A stretch of DNA of 42,745 nt from Richelia intracellularis HH01 (GCF_000350105.1 NZ_CAIY01000035.1:1-42745); one strand, 5' to 3'; counted from the stretch's first letter, positions 18,297 to 30,199 are shown. Program-made: numbers and translations. The notes: generated by a model from the sequence alone, not told the origin.

Positions 18297-19988
18297 TTAA
18301 TTTTGCTTAATCTCTCCCAGTACAGAATTAACTTCAGAATCTAACATTTGTTGGGCATATAATACTTCAGCATCAATGTTAGGGCTAGTTTCGGCTATTT
18401 GGATGTAGGACTGATGGATTTGATTATTAACTGCCACTGTCTTCACATCGTAAATTTGTGTGACTATTTTGGGATATACGCCAATAGCAATAATCGGAAC
18501 AAGAAGACAAGCAGCAATAAACACCTCACGATTGCTTGCATCTCTATATTTTGATTCATTTGGTAATAAGCAGTCTGTGCCAAAACATACGGCTCCCTCA
18601 TCATCTAGGTTTTCCCAGTAGATGTTATCAATTTCGCAGTTATTATCGGCTCCAGTTCCGTAAAATACTTGTCGCAGTAGATTGAGTAGATAAATAGGGG
18701 TAAGGATAACTCCAACTGCAGCCAGAAAAACCATCATAATACAAAACACAGAACTGTAGATATCACTACTAGTCAAACCAAGAAATACTGTCAGCTCGCT
18801 TGCAAAACCACTCATTCCAGGAATTGCTAAAGAGGCCATTGCACTTACTGTAAAAAGGGCAAATACTTTGGGCATCACTTGACCAATACCACCCATTTTA
18901 TCCATCAGTAGAGTGTGAGTACGATCATAAGTAACCCCTGCTAGAAAGAATAGTACTGCTGCAATCAAGCCATGAGAAATCATCTGTAACATGGCCCCAC
19001 TTATACCCAATTCACTATAGGAAGCAATACCCAATAGAACAAATCCCATATGGGAAACGGAGGAATATGCTAAGCAGCGTTTCATATTGGGTTGGGCAAA
19101 GGAGTTTAATGCCCCATAGATAATATTCACAACTCCCAAGACTGCTAAAACTGGGGCAAAATATACGTGGGCATTTCCCAAAGTCATTAAATTAAGGCGA
19201 ATTAGTCCATAAGCGCCCATTTTTAATAAAATACCTGCTAAAATCATCGATACGGGTGCAGACGCCTCACCATGAGCATCTGGTAACCATGTATGTAAGG
19301 GGAAAATAGCTAACTTAACACCAAAGGCAATCATTAACCCCACATACAGGAGTAATTCAAAATTTAGGGGATAATTTTTCAAAGCCAGGTCAGCGATATC
19401 AAAGGTGACATTATCACCATAAAAAGCCATACCTAGAGCTGCTAATAATATAAATATGGAAGCACCAGCAGTGTAGAGTAGGAATTTTGTTGCTGCGTAA
19501 CGCCGCTTTTTACCACCCCAAATAGAAATCAACAAATAAACAGGAACTAATTCTAGTTCCCACATCATGAAAAAAAGCAGCAAATCCCGAGCCACAAATA
19601 CCCCTATTTGTGCCGAATATAACAGCAACATCAGGAAATAAAATAGACGGGGCTTGAGGTTAACCTGCCAAGCAGAAAATATTGATAAAGTAGTCACAAG
19701 TCCTGTCAGTAATACCAAGGGTACTGAGATACCATCGACTGCAATGGTCCAGTTAAAACCAAGTTGAGGTACCCAGGTATACTTTTCCACAAGTTGAAAA
19801 GTAGAACTGCTAACATCGTAGTTCTTCGAAAAGACGTGACACATCAAGACAAAATCTAAAATTGCCACACTTAGAGCATACCACCGTACATTTTTACCAT
19901 TCTTATTAGGTAATACGGGAATAAGCAGAGAGGCTATGAGTGGCAGTAATATAATTACAGTGAGCCAGGGGAATCGACCAGTTATCAT
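18297..19988 (-). CDS. ndhD: NDH-1 complex subunit 4 (NdhD, NdhD1-like)
   Basis: Proton-pumping antiporter-like subunit of the thylakoid NDH-1 complex (ferredoxin:plastoquinone oxidoreductase), used in respiration and cyclic electron flow. About 563 residues from the ATG at 19988; a TTG at 20000 would add four. Some 14 membrane helices are evident. Numbered from the TTG, the key proton-channel residues are E148 (WELELVP), K229 ([19 protein letters not shown]) and K260 (LLKMGAYG), equivalent to NuoM E144, K234 and K265. A hydrophilic insert near 445-485 (cysteine-bearing [12 protein letters not shown]) and the long C-terminus fit the NdhD1 type as I recall it, which works with NdhF1 in respiration. 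No ndhF lies beside it, and the 1.5 kb upstream is gene-free. Confidence 0.93.
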   Translation of the reverse strand: MITGRFPWLTVIILLPLIASLLIPVLPNKNGKNVRWYALSVAILDFVLMCHVFSKNYDVSSSTFQLVEKYTWVPQLGFNWTIAVDGISVPLVLLTGLVTTLSIFSAWQVNLKPRLFYFLMLLLYSAQIGVFVARDLLLFFMMWELELVPVYLLISIWGGKKRRYAATKFLLYTAGASIFILLAALGMAFYGDNVTFDIADLALKNYPLNFELLLYVGLMIAFGVKLAIFPLHTWLPDAHGEASAPVSMILAGILLKMGAYGLIRLNLMTLGNAHVYFAPVLAVLGVVNIIYGALNSFAQPNMKRCLAYSSVSHMGFVLLGIASYSELGISGAMLQMISHGLIAAVLFFLAGVTYDRTHTLLMDKMGGIGQVMPKVFALFTVSAMASLAIPGMSGFASELTVFLGLTSSDIYSSVFCIMMVFLAAVGVILTPIYLLNLLRQVFYGTGADNNCEIDNIYWENLDDEGAVCFGTDCLLPNESKYRDASNREVFIAACLLVPIIAIGVYPKIVTQIYDVKTVAVNNQIHQSYIQIAETSPNIDAEVLYAQQMLDSEVNSVLGEIKQN

Positions 19989-20000
19989 TGCAACAAGCAA

Positions 20001-21540
20001 AAATACTTGACTTTGTTAGTGTTATTATCATACTAAACTTTGTAACAACAGATTCATAAAAATCTTATCTAGGAATAGCATAAGAGGGACTTATGATACA
20101 GTAGTCTATTTAAAGACAAACGTTTAATAGCGCTTGGAATACAATTAATATTTTCACGGAAACTTGGGACCCTATCAGTGAAATGATATTCTTGCTAAGA
20201 CAGTAGTATTTTCTGAGACACAAACTGGAAACTGTATTAATTCAGCAATGTCATTATTAGTATTAGTTTGCAGTTGTGAGGATTTCTTGGATAGTGCTAG
20301 GAATATTGTAGGCATATAAATTACTTCTATAATTGTGCCCATGAGTTGTGTAATCCCTTAATTAAATTCAATTTGAAGTGACTTTTAATTTTATTAATGT
20401 TAATCTTTATTCGTCAGAATATTCTAAATATGAGTATAGATTATGTCTAATATATCTGTTATTTAGGTAAATGCCATGTTAATGGTTGATGATAAGTCTG
20501 CAAATATAATCATGTGAGTCATCTTAAGAAGTAAGATAGGTTTTCTGATAAAAAATAGCCACATTAGTTTTACTACTCCCTTAATATCATCCTTCAAGCA
20601 TCTAAATAATAAAACTTATATAGGCAACACTAGTATTACAAAGAAAAATAAATATAAAAAGCAGATGAAAGAAAGTCTGCCAGTATATTAGTTAGTTTAT
20701 CTTCAAAAAAAAGTAAGTAATAGTAATGTAGATACGAAATTTATTGAATATATAAGAAAACCTATTTTCAAATATCCATATATAGCTTTTAACAAGTAAT
20801 TAAAGAGAATTCGTATTTCTCCATAAACCAAATTTATTCAGGTAGATAAAAGATATTAGGTAAAATCAATTGAGTGTTTATATACTATTCATTTAGAATA
20901 TTCAACAAAATTAATTTGATATAGCATCAAAATTATTAAGTAATAAATACTACAACCAAAATCATTTATATCCAAGCTTTAGAAAAGCCTGAAAGAGATA
21001 TCTCAGATCTGCACTATGAGATGGTTATTCATTTACAAGACTTTGTAAATAGTTAAATTTGGCAATAATTTGCTCAAATTCGATCAAACATATTAAAAAT
21101 TAGGTATTTTTAAACACCCCAAAATTTATATAAATTGATATATCTAGTTTTCTAGACTAAAAAATCTCTAGTGAAGCTTTTCTAAAACTCGAAATTTGGT
21201 CTAGTTTCCAGGTGTAATAAATGTTTTGCATGAGTAGATTCATAAGTTTTTACTACTAGTAAGTCTCATTGATTATTAGAAGTTTTGATGGTGCTTTAAA
21301 TCTGGAATTTTGCATAATTAATTAAAAATTATTCAAGACTGATTATCCTAAACTGAATCCGTAAGATGATTCTCAGGGATAATAATGCCTTCATCATATT
21401 TTATTCTCATTAGATTGTTTTATAGTTTATTAGTTTACAAGCGGTATCAATTATTAATTCTGATATATTCTATGTTTTATAGATACTATCTCTGAGATAT
21501 TGTTAGTACAGCATATAAAATTTTTAAACACGAAATTTAA
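20001..21540. other. 1.5-kb gene-free stretch
   Basis: No intact gene and no recognisable ndhF remnant. A plus-strand frame at about 20964-21055 reads IIYIQALEKPERDISDLHYE and ten more residues before a stop. Its composition is protein-like, so it may be the tail of a decayed gene of unknown family. The rest is AT-rich with stops in all frames. Confidence 0.5.
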
Positions 21541-22740
21541 ATGGCATCAGTAAGTTTTTCTAAGCATAAAAAAGCTAAAGCTCTTAAACCTGGTAGTCGT
21601 CGCCCTGCTAAAGAACTATGCAGTGAGTGTGGGTTATGTGACACTTACTATATTCAGTATGTAAGAGAAGCCTGTGCTTTCATCAATCAAAAGTTCGAAC
21701 AACTAGAAACCCAAAGCCACGGGCGTGATCGTAACCTTGACAATCCTGATGAGCTATATTTTGGTGTCTACCAGAATATGATGGCTGCACGGAAAATAGA
21801 ACCAATTCCTGGAGCTCAATGGACTGGTATTATAAGTACTATTGCAATTAATATGCTAAATCATGGATTAGTAGAGGGAGTCATCTGTGTACAAAATACG
21901 AAAGAGGATCGCTTCCAGCCCATGCCCATTATTGCCCGAACCCCAGAAGAAATATTAGCGGCAAGAGTAAATAAACCAACATTATCTCCCAACCTTTCCG
22001 TATTAGAAGAAATAGACCGTTTGGGTCTGAAAAGAGTTTTGGTAATTGGTGTTGGTTGTCAGATCCAAGCATTACGGGCTATAGAAAAAAAATTAGGTTT
22101 AGAGAAACTCTACGTATTAGGTACACCATGCGTTGATAATGTTACTCGTGCCGGACTACAAAAATTCCTTGACACCACTAATACTTCTCCAGAAACCGTG
22201 GTACATTATGAGTTCATGCAAGACTTCCGTGTCCACTTCAAGCATGAGGATGGTTCCACAGAAACTGTCCCCTTTTTTGGTTTGAAAACTAACCAACTCA
22301 AAGATGTATTTGCTCCTTCCTGTATGAGTTGTTTTGACTATGTAAATTCGCTGGCTGATCTGGTTGTGGGTTATATGGGTGCACCCTATGGCTGGCAGTG
22401 GATTGTAGTTCGCAATGATATTGGGAAGGAAATGCTGGAATTGGCTAAGGACCAAATACAAACTCAGCCAGTGTTTTCTAAAGGTGATCGTAAACAGGCA
22501 GTACAGCAAAGTATACCAGCTTATGACCAGGGCATAACATTACCTATGTGGGCAGCAAAACTTATGGGGGTGGTAATTGATAAAATTGGTCCTAAGGGCC
22601 TAGAGTATGCACGTTTCTCCATAGACTCTCACTTTACACGAAATTATTTGTATGTAAGGCGAAATTATATCAAGAAATTGAAGGCACATGTGCCAGAATT
22701 TGCAAAGCGGATTGTGGCACAGTACAAGTTACCAGATTAG
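21541..22740 (+). CDS. bciB: divinyl (proto)chlorophyllide 8-vinyl reductase, FrhB/BciB type (Slr1923 homologue)
   Basis: Ferredoxin-dependent iron-sulfur flavoprotein that reduces the 8-vinyl group of divinyl chlorophyllide, giving monovinyl chlorophyll a. 399 residues, full length. The N-terminal ELCSECGLCDTYY (C27, C30, C33) begins the Fe-S binding region. GVGCQIQALRAIEKKLGL and GTPCVDNVTRAG (C197) mark the FrhB N-terminal domain, and SCMSCFDYVNSLADLVVGYMG (with C261 and C264) the C-terminal FrhB domain. The paralogous 7-hydroxymethyl-chlorophyll reductase is the main alternative, but the cyanobacterial context and length fit the Slr1923 group. ATG start with no clear Shine-Dalgarno. Isolated, with gene-free kilobases on both sides and a probable terminator after it. 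Confidence 0.9.
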   Translation: MASVSFSKHKKAKALKPGSRRPAKELCSECGLCDTYYIQYVREACAFINQKFEQLETQSHGRDRNLDNPDELYFGVYQNMMAARKIEPIPGAQWTGIISTIAINMLNHGLVEGVICVQNTKEDRFQPMPIIARTPEEILAARVNKPTLSPNLSVLEEIDRLGLKRVLVIGVGCQIQALRAIEKKLGLEKLYVLGTPCVDNVTRAGLQKFLDTTNTSPETVVHYEFMQDFRVHFKHEDGSTETVPFFGLKTNQLKDVFAPSCMSCFDYVNSLADLVVGYMGAPYGWQWIVVRNDIGKEMLELAKDQIQTQPVFSKGDRKQAVQQSIPAYDQGITLPMWAAKLMGVVIDKIGPKGLEYARFSIDSHFTRNYLYVRRNYIKKLKAHVPEFAKRIVAQYKLPD

Positions 22741-22762
22741 AAATAACTTTACACATAGTCTT

Positions 22763-22799
22763 CAGGGTTCAGAATCTTTTCTTGTTCCCTGTTTTTTTT
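22763..22799 (+). terminator. probable bciB terminator
   Basis: CAGGG pairs with CCCTG across an interrupted stem, followed by eight T. It lies about 20 bases after the stop. The stem is weak in its middle, but the T run is convincing. Confidence 0.5.
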
Positions 22800-24139
22800 G
22801 ACCAGTCGTTGAGTTTTATGAGGCTTTAGTATAAGTTTCAACAAAAATGTTTAGGAACGTATAATTATATTCCTAAATTTCTTTAACAGCTCCAAGTGCT
22901 CGGGTGATTTATAATATTCGTAGAAATTAATGAAATCACATAATAGCAAAACCAAAGTCAGAGTTTTCTACAATTTCATCATAAGACATACATATTATTC
23001 GTTTTTTTTTACGCTCAGGTGTATGGTGATGTTATTAATTCTACTACTTTTAAATCATTATTATTAGGTATTACTTTTCTAGTAAAAATCATTGGTTATC
23101 TCATGCCAGGGTCAAGAAACTAAATCACTATTAAAGGGATGAAAATATATTTTGGGTCTAACACATACTGTAAATATTTATTCATACTATCTGCATTACT
23201 CTCACTTTCCTAGCCATATTATCCCTAAGAAATTGGTACTGATATTCCTATCTCATTTTAATAGTTAGTAACCTATTAATTAATATTGTGTATTATAAAA
23301 AAATCTTTATCTGATATGCTAATAATGATTAGATGGTATTTATATAAAATGTAATATTGTATTAATTTGACTTTCCTAAGTAACTATATTTTATTTTTAA
23401 ATTTGGATTTATAAATGTTAGTAGCTAAACTTATTTACTAATACTATTTAGTTATCTAAAGTCAATTCACCAACAAGATAGTAAAAAGTGTATCCTGCTT
23501 AATAAAGTTTTTGAGAAATATAAAGCTTTCGGTTTATTCTAACCTTAAAAGTAACTTGTATAATATAAAGACAAAAATTTAATTCCTATCAAATGGGCTT
23601 GAAGTGAGGTATTTGTTAAGAAACTTTTTGTTTCGAGAATGCCATACTGATGTTTCTACAATGACTTAAGATTTGTTGACTATCAGTAAATATCTCAAGC
23701 CTAGTATTAATAATATTCAATTCCATCTAGAGCCAATTTATTGAAGGTATCATAGATTCTGTGTCAGGTGGCATTTATGCAAATATTATGGAAATACGTA
23801 TATACCATATCTCATAGAGGAAAGTTTCTAAGTAAACTCTATTAACTCATTTCTCCTGGTGGAATACATAAAGTTAGGTTTAGGATTGACAATGTGTTAA
23901 CCCAACACCCATATTCATTTTGTGTTTAGCTTTGGTAATTAGATTACTAGTAGGTTTTGATTTTCTGTATACTAGACTTCAGAGGTAAACTCAGACAGTT
24001 TATAGTATCTAGGCCACTGTTAAGAGAGCTTTGCTACAATGTACATGTCTTTCAAAGACTCCTAAAGTATATATATTTAAAATATTCTGCAATAAATTGG
24101 TTATGTTAATTTTGTGTAATTCCTGAATAATTTGGGCAT
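22800..24139. other. 1.3-kb gene-free stretch
   Basis: No open frame of interest, RNA signature or recognisable remnant on either strand. AT-rich throughout. Confidence 0.5.
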
Positions 24140-24925
24140 TTACCATTCAACAGAGATTTTCTTTCCTAATTCAACTTGTAATCGCAACTGTGCATTACCC
24201 TGATTGACAGCAATTTCTACCCAACCATGACTGCTAATTAAAGCCAATATTTCTCCTAGGTACACTTCTGTATAGGTACTATAACTATTAATTCTAAGAC
24301 TACCAATTTGTACATACCAACTTTTATTTTTTAAAAAAGTACTCGGTATATTGGTAACTAAATTACCAAATTGGTCAATATACTGAATGCATCCCACAAT
24401 TCTATCTGTAAAATAAATGCATTGGTTTAAATTCAAGTTAACTAGTGTTGTTGGATCAATTAATGTCCCTAATTCTTGAAGCATAATGCCACTGGCAATA
24501 TGAGCTCCTACTGGCGCAAATATATCTCGGCCATGGAAAGTCTTACTAGGTGTATAACAATACCAATAATTATTATTAGTAAGTTCCACTGCTGTAATTA
24601 CATAATGCTGAGAGAGGATTCCACTGAACAACCCATTATCTGGCCCAACTAAGAAGCCATTTGCTAATTCCAAGGCTATTCCTCGTCGCTCCCCTCCGAC
24701 TTCTGGGTCTACGACTGCTATATGAATTGTCCCTTGGGGAAAATAATCATAGGCACTCATCAAGCAAAATCTAGCAGCAACAATGTTATGGGGTGGTATC
24801 TTATGGCTAATATCTATAATCCTGGCACTGGGATTAATTTTGTTAATTACACCCTTCATCACACTTACATATTCATCGCAATTACCAAAATCACTCAACA
24901 GAGTTAGTAGTGGTTGCTTGTTCAT
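24140..24925 (-). CDS. SAM hydrolase (DUF62, SAM hydroxide adenosyltransferase family)
   Basis: Members of this fold, related to fluorinase and chlorinase, cleave S-adenosylmethionine with water to adenosine and methionine. 261 residues, the normal length. Motifs in order are TLLSDFG (D12), EYVSVMKGVI, HKIPPHNIVAARF (41-53), VVDPEVGGERRG (D73, R80), FLVGPDNGLF (91-100), and KTFHGRDIFAPVGAH with H131. D73, R80 and H131 correspond to the Asp-Arg-His water-activating triad known for archaeal homologues. The C-terminal beta domain contains the usual DQFGNLVTNIP. There is no halide-specific insertion, so a hydrolase is far more likely than a halogenase. The biological role is unclear. ATG start; stands alone. 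Confidence 0.9.
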   Translation of the reverse strand: MNKQPLLTLLSDFGNCDEYVSVMKGVINKINPSARIIDISHKIPPHNIVAARFCLMSAYDYFPQGTIHIAVVDPEVGGERRGIALELANGFLVGPDNGLFSGILSQHYVITAVELTNNNYWYCYTPSKTFHGRDIFAPVGAHIASGIMLQELGTLIDPTTLVNLNLNQCIYFTDRIVGCIQYIDQFGNLVTNIPSTFLKNKSWYVQIGSLRINSYSTYTEVYLGEILALISSHGWVEIAVNQGNAQLRLQVELGKKISVEW

Positions 24926-25213
24926 TGATTAACCTGACAAATCATAAATAGATTGTAAAAAAATAATTAACTAGATGTATTTTCATAAGGTATACATATT
25001 AGCTATATAAAATACAAATCAAAAATATAATATGTGCTTCCATGATTAAAATATCAACTTTTTACCTTGAAATACTTCTATTTTTCCTCTCTATCGTTAA
25101 CTATTAAAAACTTAGTATCCACAATCCATATTATCAGGGTTACTTAAAATAATATAGATATCAGAAATTACTTTGATATTGATCAACTGATAAAAGGAGA
25201 AAGCTGCCCTATA

Positions 25214-25248
25214 ATAGTTGCTATAAATATGAAATTTATAGCAACTAT
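25214..25248. repeat. 15-bp perfect inverted repeat
   Basis: ATAGTTGCTATAAAT (25214-25228) and its exact reverse complement (25234-25248) flank the 5-base loop ATGAA. Outside it, AGGAG/CTCCT and AGCT/AGCT can extend the stem with bulges. It is non-coding and far from any gene end. Confidence 0.85.
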
Positions 25249-25682
25249 AGCTCTCCTAAAGACACCTGTTACAAAAGTTTAATCATCACGGAGATTGGAT
25301 ACAATTATAGACCATATCAATTATTTCAATAAACTCAAATAAATGACTTGCAGGTCACTTTGGGGAATGGTAAATAACTGTATCATATTTTTTCTATTGT
25401 TGTGTTTATTTTCTCTGTGATTTGCAATCGCTTTATCTATAATAGAATAATTGCTAATCATTATATTATAAATAATTTTAATAAAATTTAAAAGCAATAA
25501 ATTATCCTAACATTATTGCTATTTTGAAGATAATAACAGAGCACAAAATAACTCTCGTATTTTGGAAAATTACTTATAATTATGAACTAATTATTTGTAT
25601 GTCATAGATGAAGTAAAGAGTATAACTTACTATCAAAAAGTTTGTTGTTAAGACTTCTAGACTAATCTGATAAGTTTGTAAG

Positions 25683-25717
25683 TCACAGAAGATGCTTTTC
25701 CAATTTATCTTCTGTGA
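25683..25717. repeat. 11-bp perfect inverted repeat
   Basis: TCACAGAAGAT (25683-25693) and ATCTTCTGTGA (25707-25717) with a 13-base loop. Non-coding. Confidence 0.7.
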
Positions 25718-26603
25718 TTTAGAGTTTGAGCACTAATCCCAAAGTATAAACTGTCATAAATCATTTACTTCCCTTGGGGTTGTTTTTTTGTCATCATAGA
25801 AACTAATATAATACCTCACTATTTCTGACCTTTGAATTCTAGTTTACCCTGCTTAAAAGCAATACTCACTTATATAGATATTTTTCTAGCAAATAGCAAG
25901 TCTTCTTGTATTTTATCCTTTCTTTTTACTATAAGAAATCAACTTTTATTTTTCCTACTTCTGATGACTTTGTATATTTGACTTTTTATAGTTATTTTAA
26001 CTACATTATAATATTCAAAAAAATTCTTCTATACTTTTGAATTTCTGCTCTTGTAGTAGTATCTTGTTATCTTGAGTCAATTATAGATAACTTTTCGGAC
26101 TATAGTTATCCATAAATTAGTTCGAGTATGGCCTTTATCAAATAAAGACCATGCTGAGTATAATATTTATTGGAATTTGGAGTCGGGTATAAAGAGTATT
26201 TGGGATATATCCTCCAAAAATTATATACCCAGACTTTTCATATCTGCTTATAACTATAAAAGTTATTAGAGGAATCGTGGTGACATGCTTTATAAATCCA
26301 TTTATATGAGTTGCTAATAAGAGCAACTGACTTATTATAATATCTCTTGGCTACTTAATACTTTGTGGTTATGTTTAAATAATTCTTATTACTGCACTTT
26401 CCAATTATATCTGAAATGCTTAGACTTATCTTCGCACTACCCTAATTCTCCAAATGATTTAGAATATAATTAGCAGCAGTTTATAATATTTTTGGATACC
26501 AGAGTAGGGTTGTCTTACTATCTATTGTCACAAGCTGACCAAGACACCCATACAATGGTAAACTACCTAAGCTAATTAGACTAGCAATAAAATACTATCA
26601 ATA

Positions 26604-29489
26604 CTAAAATCTTTTTGCCAAAGCGTGGATGCACCTTTCACATAAAAGAGGATGTTCTTCAGAATCTCCCACGCGTTTAGAATAGTTCCAACAGCGATCA
26701 CATTTCTTTCCTTCTGCTTTTCTAATCAGAATATGCTGTTGGTCTTGAGGCAAATTCTGTGATTGAATGATGGGGTCATGAGGCTCTAATAAAATCACTT
26801 GAGAAACTAATAAGATGTAACGTAGCTCATCCACCCCATTACTATTCTCTATTGGTATATCGTGATTAGGATTAAGTTTTTGTAAACATTTACGAAACTC
26901 TTTATCTGGAGTATACAGGAGTAATTTAGCTTGAAGAGAAGAACCAATTTCTTTTTTCATTCGTTCTTCTTCTAAACATCTATTTACCTCTATACGGATA
27001 TCCCGTATCTTCTTCCAAAAAGTGGCTAATTCAGGATTTTGCCATTTATCTTCTGTTCGTATCCAACCAGCTTCAAATACTGATTTATAAGGGGTTTCAT
27101 AGGGTAAAAACTGCCAGATATCTTCTGCCATATGACATAATACAGGTCCGATTGCTCTTGCTAGATTTTCCAGAGCAATTTGCAATACTGTTTGACAACT
27201 GCGGCGACGGTAACTATCTGCTACACTAATATATAATCTATCCTTAGCAACATCCAGGTAAAAGTTAGATAAATCCACTACGCAAAAGTTCTGTACAGTT
27301 TGGAAAAAACGGAAGAATTGGTAATTATCAAAGGCTTTTGTTACATTGTTGAAGACTTCTGTCATCCGATGTAACATATACCTGTCTAACTCTGGCAAAT
27401 CCTCAAAGAATACTGCATCTCTAGCAGGGTTAAAGTCATACAAATTACCTAACAAGAACCTGGCTGTATTACGTATTTTTTGTCGTACATCTGCCATTTG
27501 CCTAAGTATATTTTCACCCAAGGGTACATCTGAGGTGTAATCAACTGAAGATACCCATAATCTAAGCACGTCAGCACCATATGGTGGTTCTTTTTTCTGA
27601 TTTTTTCCACCATTGATTACAATCCTTGGGTCAATTATATTGCCTAAGGATTTGCTCTGCTTGCGTCCTTGTTCATCCAAGGTGAAACCATGAGTCAAGA
27701 CCGTTTTGTAGGGTGCAATTCCATTCACAGCCACACTGGTAAGCAAACTTGACTGGAACCAACCTCGATGCTGGTCAGATCCCTCCAAATATATATCTGC
27801 AGGATAAGATGATTGCAATTGCTGACAGACCACAGATGCCCATGAGGAACCAGAGTCAAACCATACATCCATGGTATCTGTCCCTTTACGGTAAGATTTA
27901 CCATTATTTCGGTATTGCTCTGGTAGTAATTCATCTATAGATAATTCCCACCAGGCATCAGAACCTTTTTCCCCAATAATTCCCTGAATATGGTTGATAG
28001 TTTCCTTATTAAGTAATGGCTCTCCAGTTTCCTCATCATAAAATACTGGTATTGGGACACCCCAACTGCGCTGACGAGAAATACACCAATCCGAGCGTTC
28101 CATTACCATTGGTATTATTCTGTGCTCACCCTGAGCAGGAATCCATTGAACCTCAGATATTGCCTTCAATGCAGCATCCCGGAAACCCTCGACTGAAGCA
28201 AACCACTGTTCCGTAGCACGGAAAATTGTCGGTTTTTTCGTACGCCAATCATAAGGGTACTTATGAAAATATAATTCTTCTTTCAATAAGGAACCATTAC
28301 TAGTCAAGGTACTAATTATTTCTTGAGTACCATCTACTAGCACATTTAACCCCGCAAATTTTCCAGCTTCCTTTGTAAACTTACCCATATGATCTACGGG
28401 AGAGAGAATTGGCAACTTATAACGCTGCCCTATAATGTAATCTTCTCGACCATGACCAGGGGCAATATGTACCAAACCCGTGCCCGAATCAGTACTGATA
28501 TAATCACCACCTAAAACTACTGGACTATTTCGTTCAAATAGTGGGTTTTTATAAGTTAAATGTTCTAAATTTTTCCCTTTGAATATCGTTTTTACCGATA
28601 ATCCTACCCCCAGAGTTTCTGATAGATTTTCTGCAAGATCAACAGCAATAATTAGGTATTTGAACCTCATTATCTCTGCTTGAACTTCCACTACTGCATA
28701 ATCTAACTTAGGATTTACTGCCACCGCCAAATTGGCAGGAATTGTCCAAGGTGTTGTTGTCCAAATAGCCACAGCCAAGTTTGGCAAATACCCTGCCAAC
28801 TTGTGTAAATGACTATTGCCTAAAGCTAAAACCTGGAAAGCAGCATAAATACTGCGAGAGGTATGCCCTTCCGGATATTCCAACTCCGCTTCTGCTAAAG
28901 CAGTTTGAGAACTAGGGCTCCAGTGAACTGGTTTTAAACCTCTATAGATGTAGCCTTGTAACACCATTTGCCCAAACACAGCAATTTGTGCAGCTTCATA
29001 TTCCGGTTTCAGTGTCAAATATGGATTTTCCCAATCACCCCATACGCCATAGCGTTTAAAACTTTTCCTCTGTTCATCTACAGTACTTAGAGCAAATTCC
29101 TTGGCCTTTTGTCGTAATATTAAAGGGCTGAGATTTTGTCTTTCTGTAGACTTCATTTTCTGTAGAACTTTTAGTTCAATGGGCAAACCATGACAGTCCC
29201 AACCTGGAATATAACGAACCTTAAATCCTTGCAGTAACTGGTAACGATTAATAATATCTTTAAGAATTTTATTTAAAGCATGACCGAGATGAAGAGTGCC
29301 ATTTGCGTACGGTGGGCCATCATGAAGTGTAAATAACCTGCCTGGGTTTTTGGTTGACAGGTGATGATAGATTTGATTATCTTCCCAAAAATTCTGGATT
29401 TCAATTTCCCGCTTAGCAGCATTAGCCCGCATATTAAAACCAGTTTGGGGCAGGTTTACCGTGTTTTTGTAGTTTCCGGGTTCTATCAC
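26604..29489 (-). CDS. ileS: isoleucyl-tRNA synthetase
   Basis: Class I synthetase that charges and proofreads tRNA-Ile; 961 residues, a typical bacterial length. The HIGH motif is HLGH (67-70) in GPPYANGTLHLGHALNKIL. The CP1 editing domain spans roughly 190-390, with TTPWTIPANLAVAV and the downstream GTGLVHIAPGHGREDY. The second signature is KQSKS (610-614) in GRKQSKSLGN, with Gln where most bacterial IleS proteins have Met (KMSKS). The anticodon-binding region follows. The C-terminal zinc finger is complete: C930, C933, C950 and C953 (CDRCW and CERC), which marks the bacterial zinc-containing type. The frame is uninterrupted. It is transcribed alone; no terminator is obvious downstream. Confidence 0.98.
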   Translation of the reverse strand: MIEPGNYKNTVNLPQTGFNMRANAAKREIEIQNFWEDNQIYHHLSTKNPGRLFTLHDGPPYANGTLHLGHALNKILKDIINRYQLLQGFKVRYIPGWDCHGLPIELKVLQKMKSTERQNLSPLILRQKAKEFALSTVDEQRKSFKRYGVWGDWENPYLTLKPEYEAAQIAVFGQMVLQGYIYRGLKPVHWSPSSQTALAEAELEYPEGHTSRSIYAAFQVLALGNSHLHKLAGYLPNLAVAIWTTTPWTIPANLAVAVNPKLDYAVVEVQAEIMRFKYLIIAVDLAENLSETLGVGLSVKTIFKGKNLEHLTYKNPLFERNSPVVLGGDYISTDSGTGLVHIAPGHGREDYIIGQRYKLPILSPVDHMGKFTKEAGKFAGLNVLVDGTQEIISTLTSNGSLLKEELYFHKYPYDWRTKKPTIFRATEQWFASVEGFRDAALKAISEVQWIPAQGEHRIIPMVMERSDWCISRQRSWGVPIPVFYDEETGEPLLNKETINHIQGIIGEKGSDAWWELSIDELLPEQYRNNGKSYRKGTDTMDVWFDSGSSWASVVCQQLQSSYPADIYLEGSDQHRGWFQSSLLTSVAVNGIAPYKTVLTHGFTLDEQGRKQSKSLGNIIDPRIVINGGKNQKKEPPYGADVLRLWVSSVDYTSDVPLGENILRQMADVRQKIRNTARFLLGNLYDFNPARDAVFFEDLPELDRYMLHRMTEVFNNVTKAFDNYQFFRFFQTVQNFCVVDLSNFYLDVAKDRLYISVADSYRRRSCQTVLQIALENLARAIGPVLCHMAEDIWQFLPYETPYKSVFEAGWIRTEDKWQNPELATFWKKIRDIRIEVNRCLEEERMKKEIGSSLQAKLLLYTPDKEFRKCLQKLNPNHDIPIENSNGVDELRYILLVSQVILLEPHDPIIQSQNLPQDQQHILIRKAEGKKCDRCWNYSKRVGDSEEHPLLCERCIHALAKRF

Positions 29490-30199
29490 AATACTAAAAT
29501 TTTAGAAATATTAATGGTCTCAGTTATATGATTATGAGGGATTGCTGCCAAGCGCTTCAAGCCGAATCATTATATTTTTACTAGTTAAGAAGTTTTTGAC
29601 TGTCTTTCATAAAGATTCAATTACTATCATTCTCATACTCAATAGATTGAGGCAGAATGTTTATAGGTCTTTCATGACAACCAGACAGGCATAGCAAAAA
29701 TTACAATATTACTACAGTCTAGCCTTATATTTTGTTTTAGTTTAATAAGTAATGGTTTACATGCAGGCACATACACTATTCAATATATTAAATAGTACTA
29801 GTATTATGGGAACTATGAACACATTTGATTCTACCGGATGTTAACCATAATCCTAAAATTATTAGGAAATTATGTTTTCTTAAATGATTTAAGACTGGAG
29901 TAAATAGTAATTACAGTTAATGACCATGTAAAAAACATGATAAACAAAAGTGCTATTTTATAGCGGCAGTATCTGCTTAAGGGTAAATCTCACAGATAAT
30001 CCATAATAATACTTGTTATTCAAATTTGGCAGGAAATATAAATTCAGAAGCGAAACTTCGAAGAATGGTCAATTCCCAGAGCTACACATTCATACCAAGT
30101 TGCCATCCTGGCAAAAATATGTGGTTGAAAATCACTGAAGTTACACATCAAAAATTTTATCTTTAAGTCAAGAGCTTAAGCAGTGTAGCAATTTAACAA
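29490..30199. other. gene-free stretch between ycf66 and ileS
   Basis: It must hold the ileS promoter, but none is clear. A short inverted repeat TTGCCA-TCC-TGGCAA lies near 30100. No gene remnant recognised. Confidence 0.45.

Larger units (their letters stand above)
24926..26603. other. 1.7-kb gene-free stretch with two hairpins
   Basis: No intact gene and no recognised remnant. From about 25750 to 26100 the plus strand is pyrimidine-rich. Two inverted repeats are listed separately (25214-25248 and 25683-25717). Confidence 0.5.

Noticed and set aside
24140..24925. Fluorinase or chlorinase
   Set aside because: The sequence has the Asp-Arg-His pattern and length of the hydrolysing DUF62 family, and no halide-site insertion is visible.
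26138..26326. Minus-strand 62-codon open frame
   Set aside because: No ribosome binding site, no recognisable family and AT-driven composition in a long non-coding stretch.
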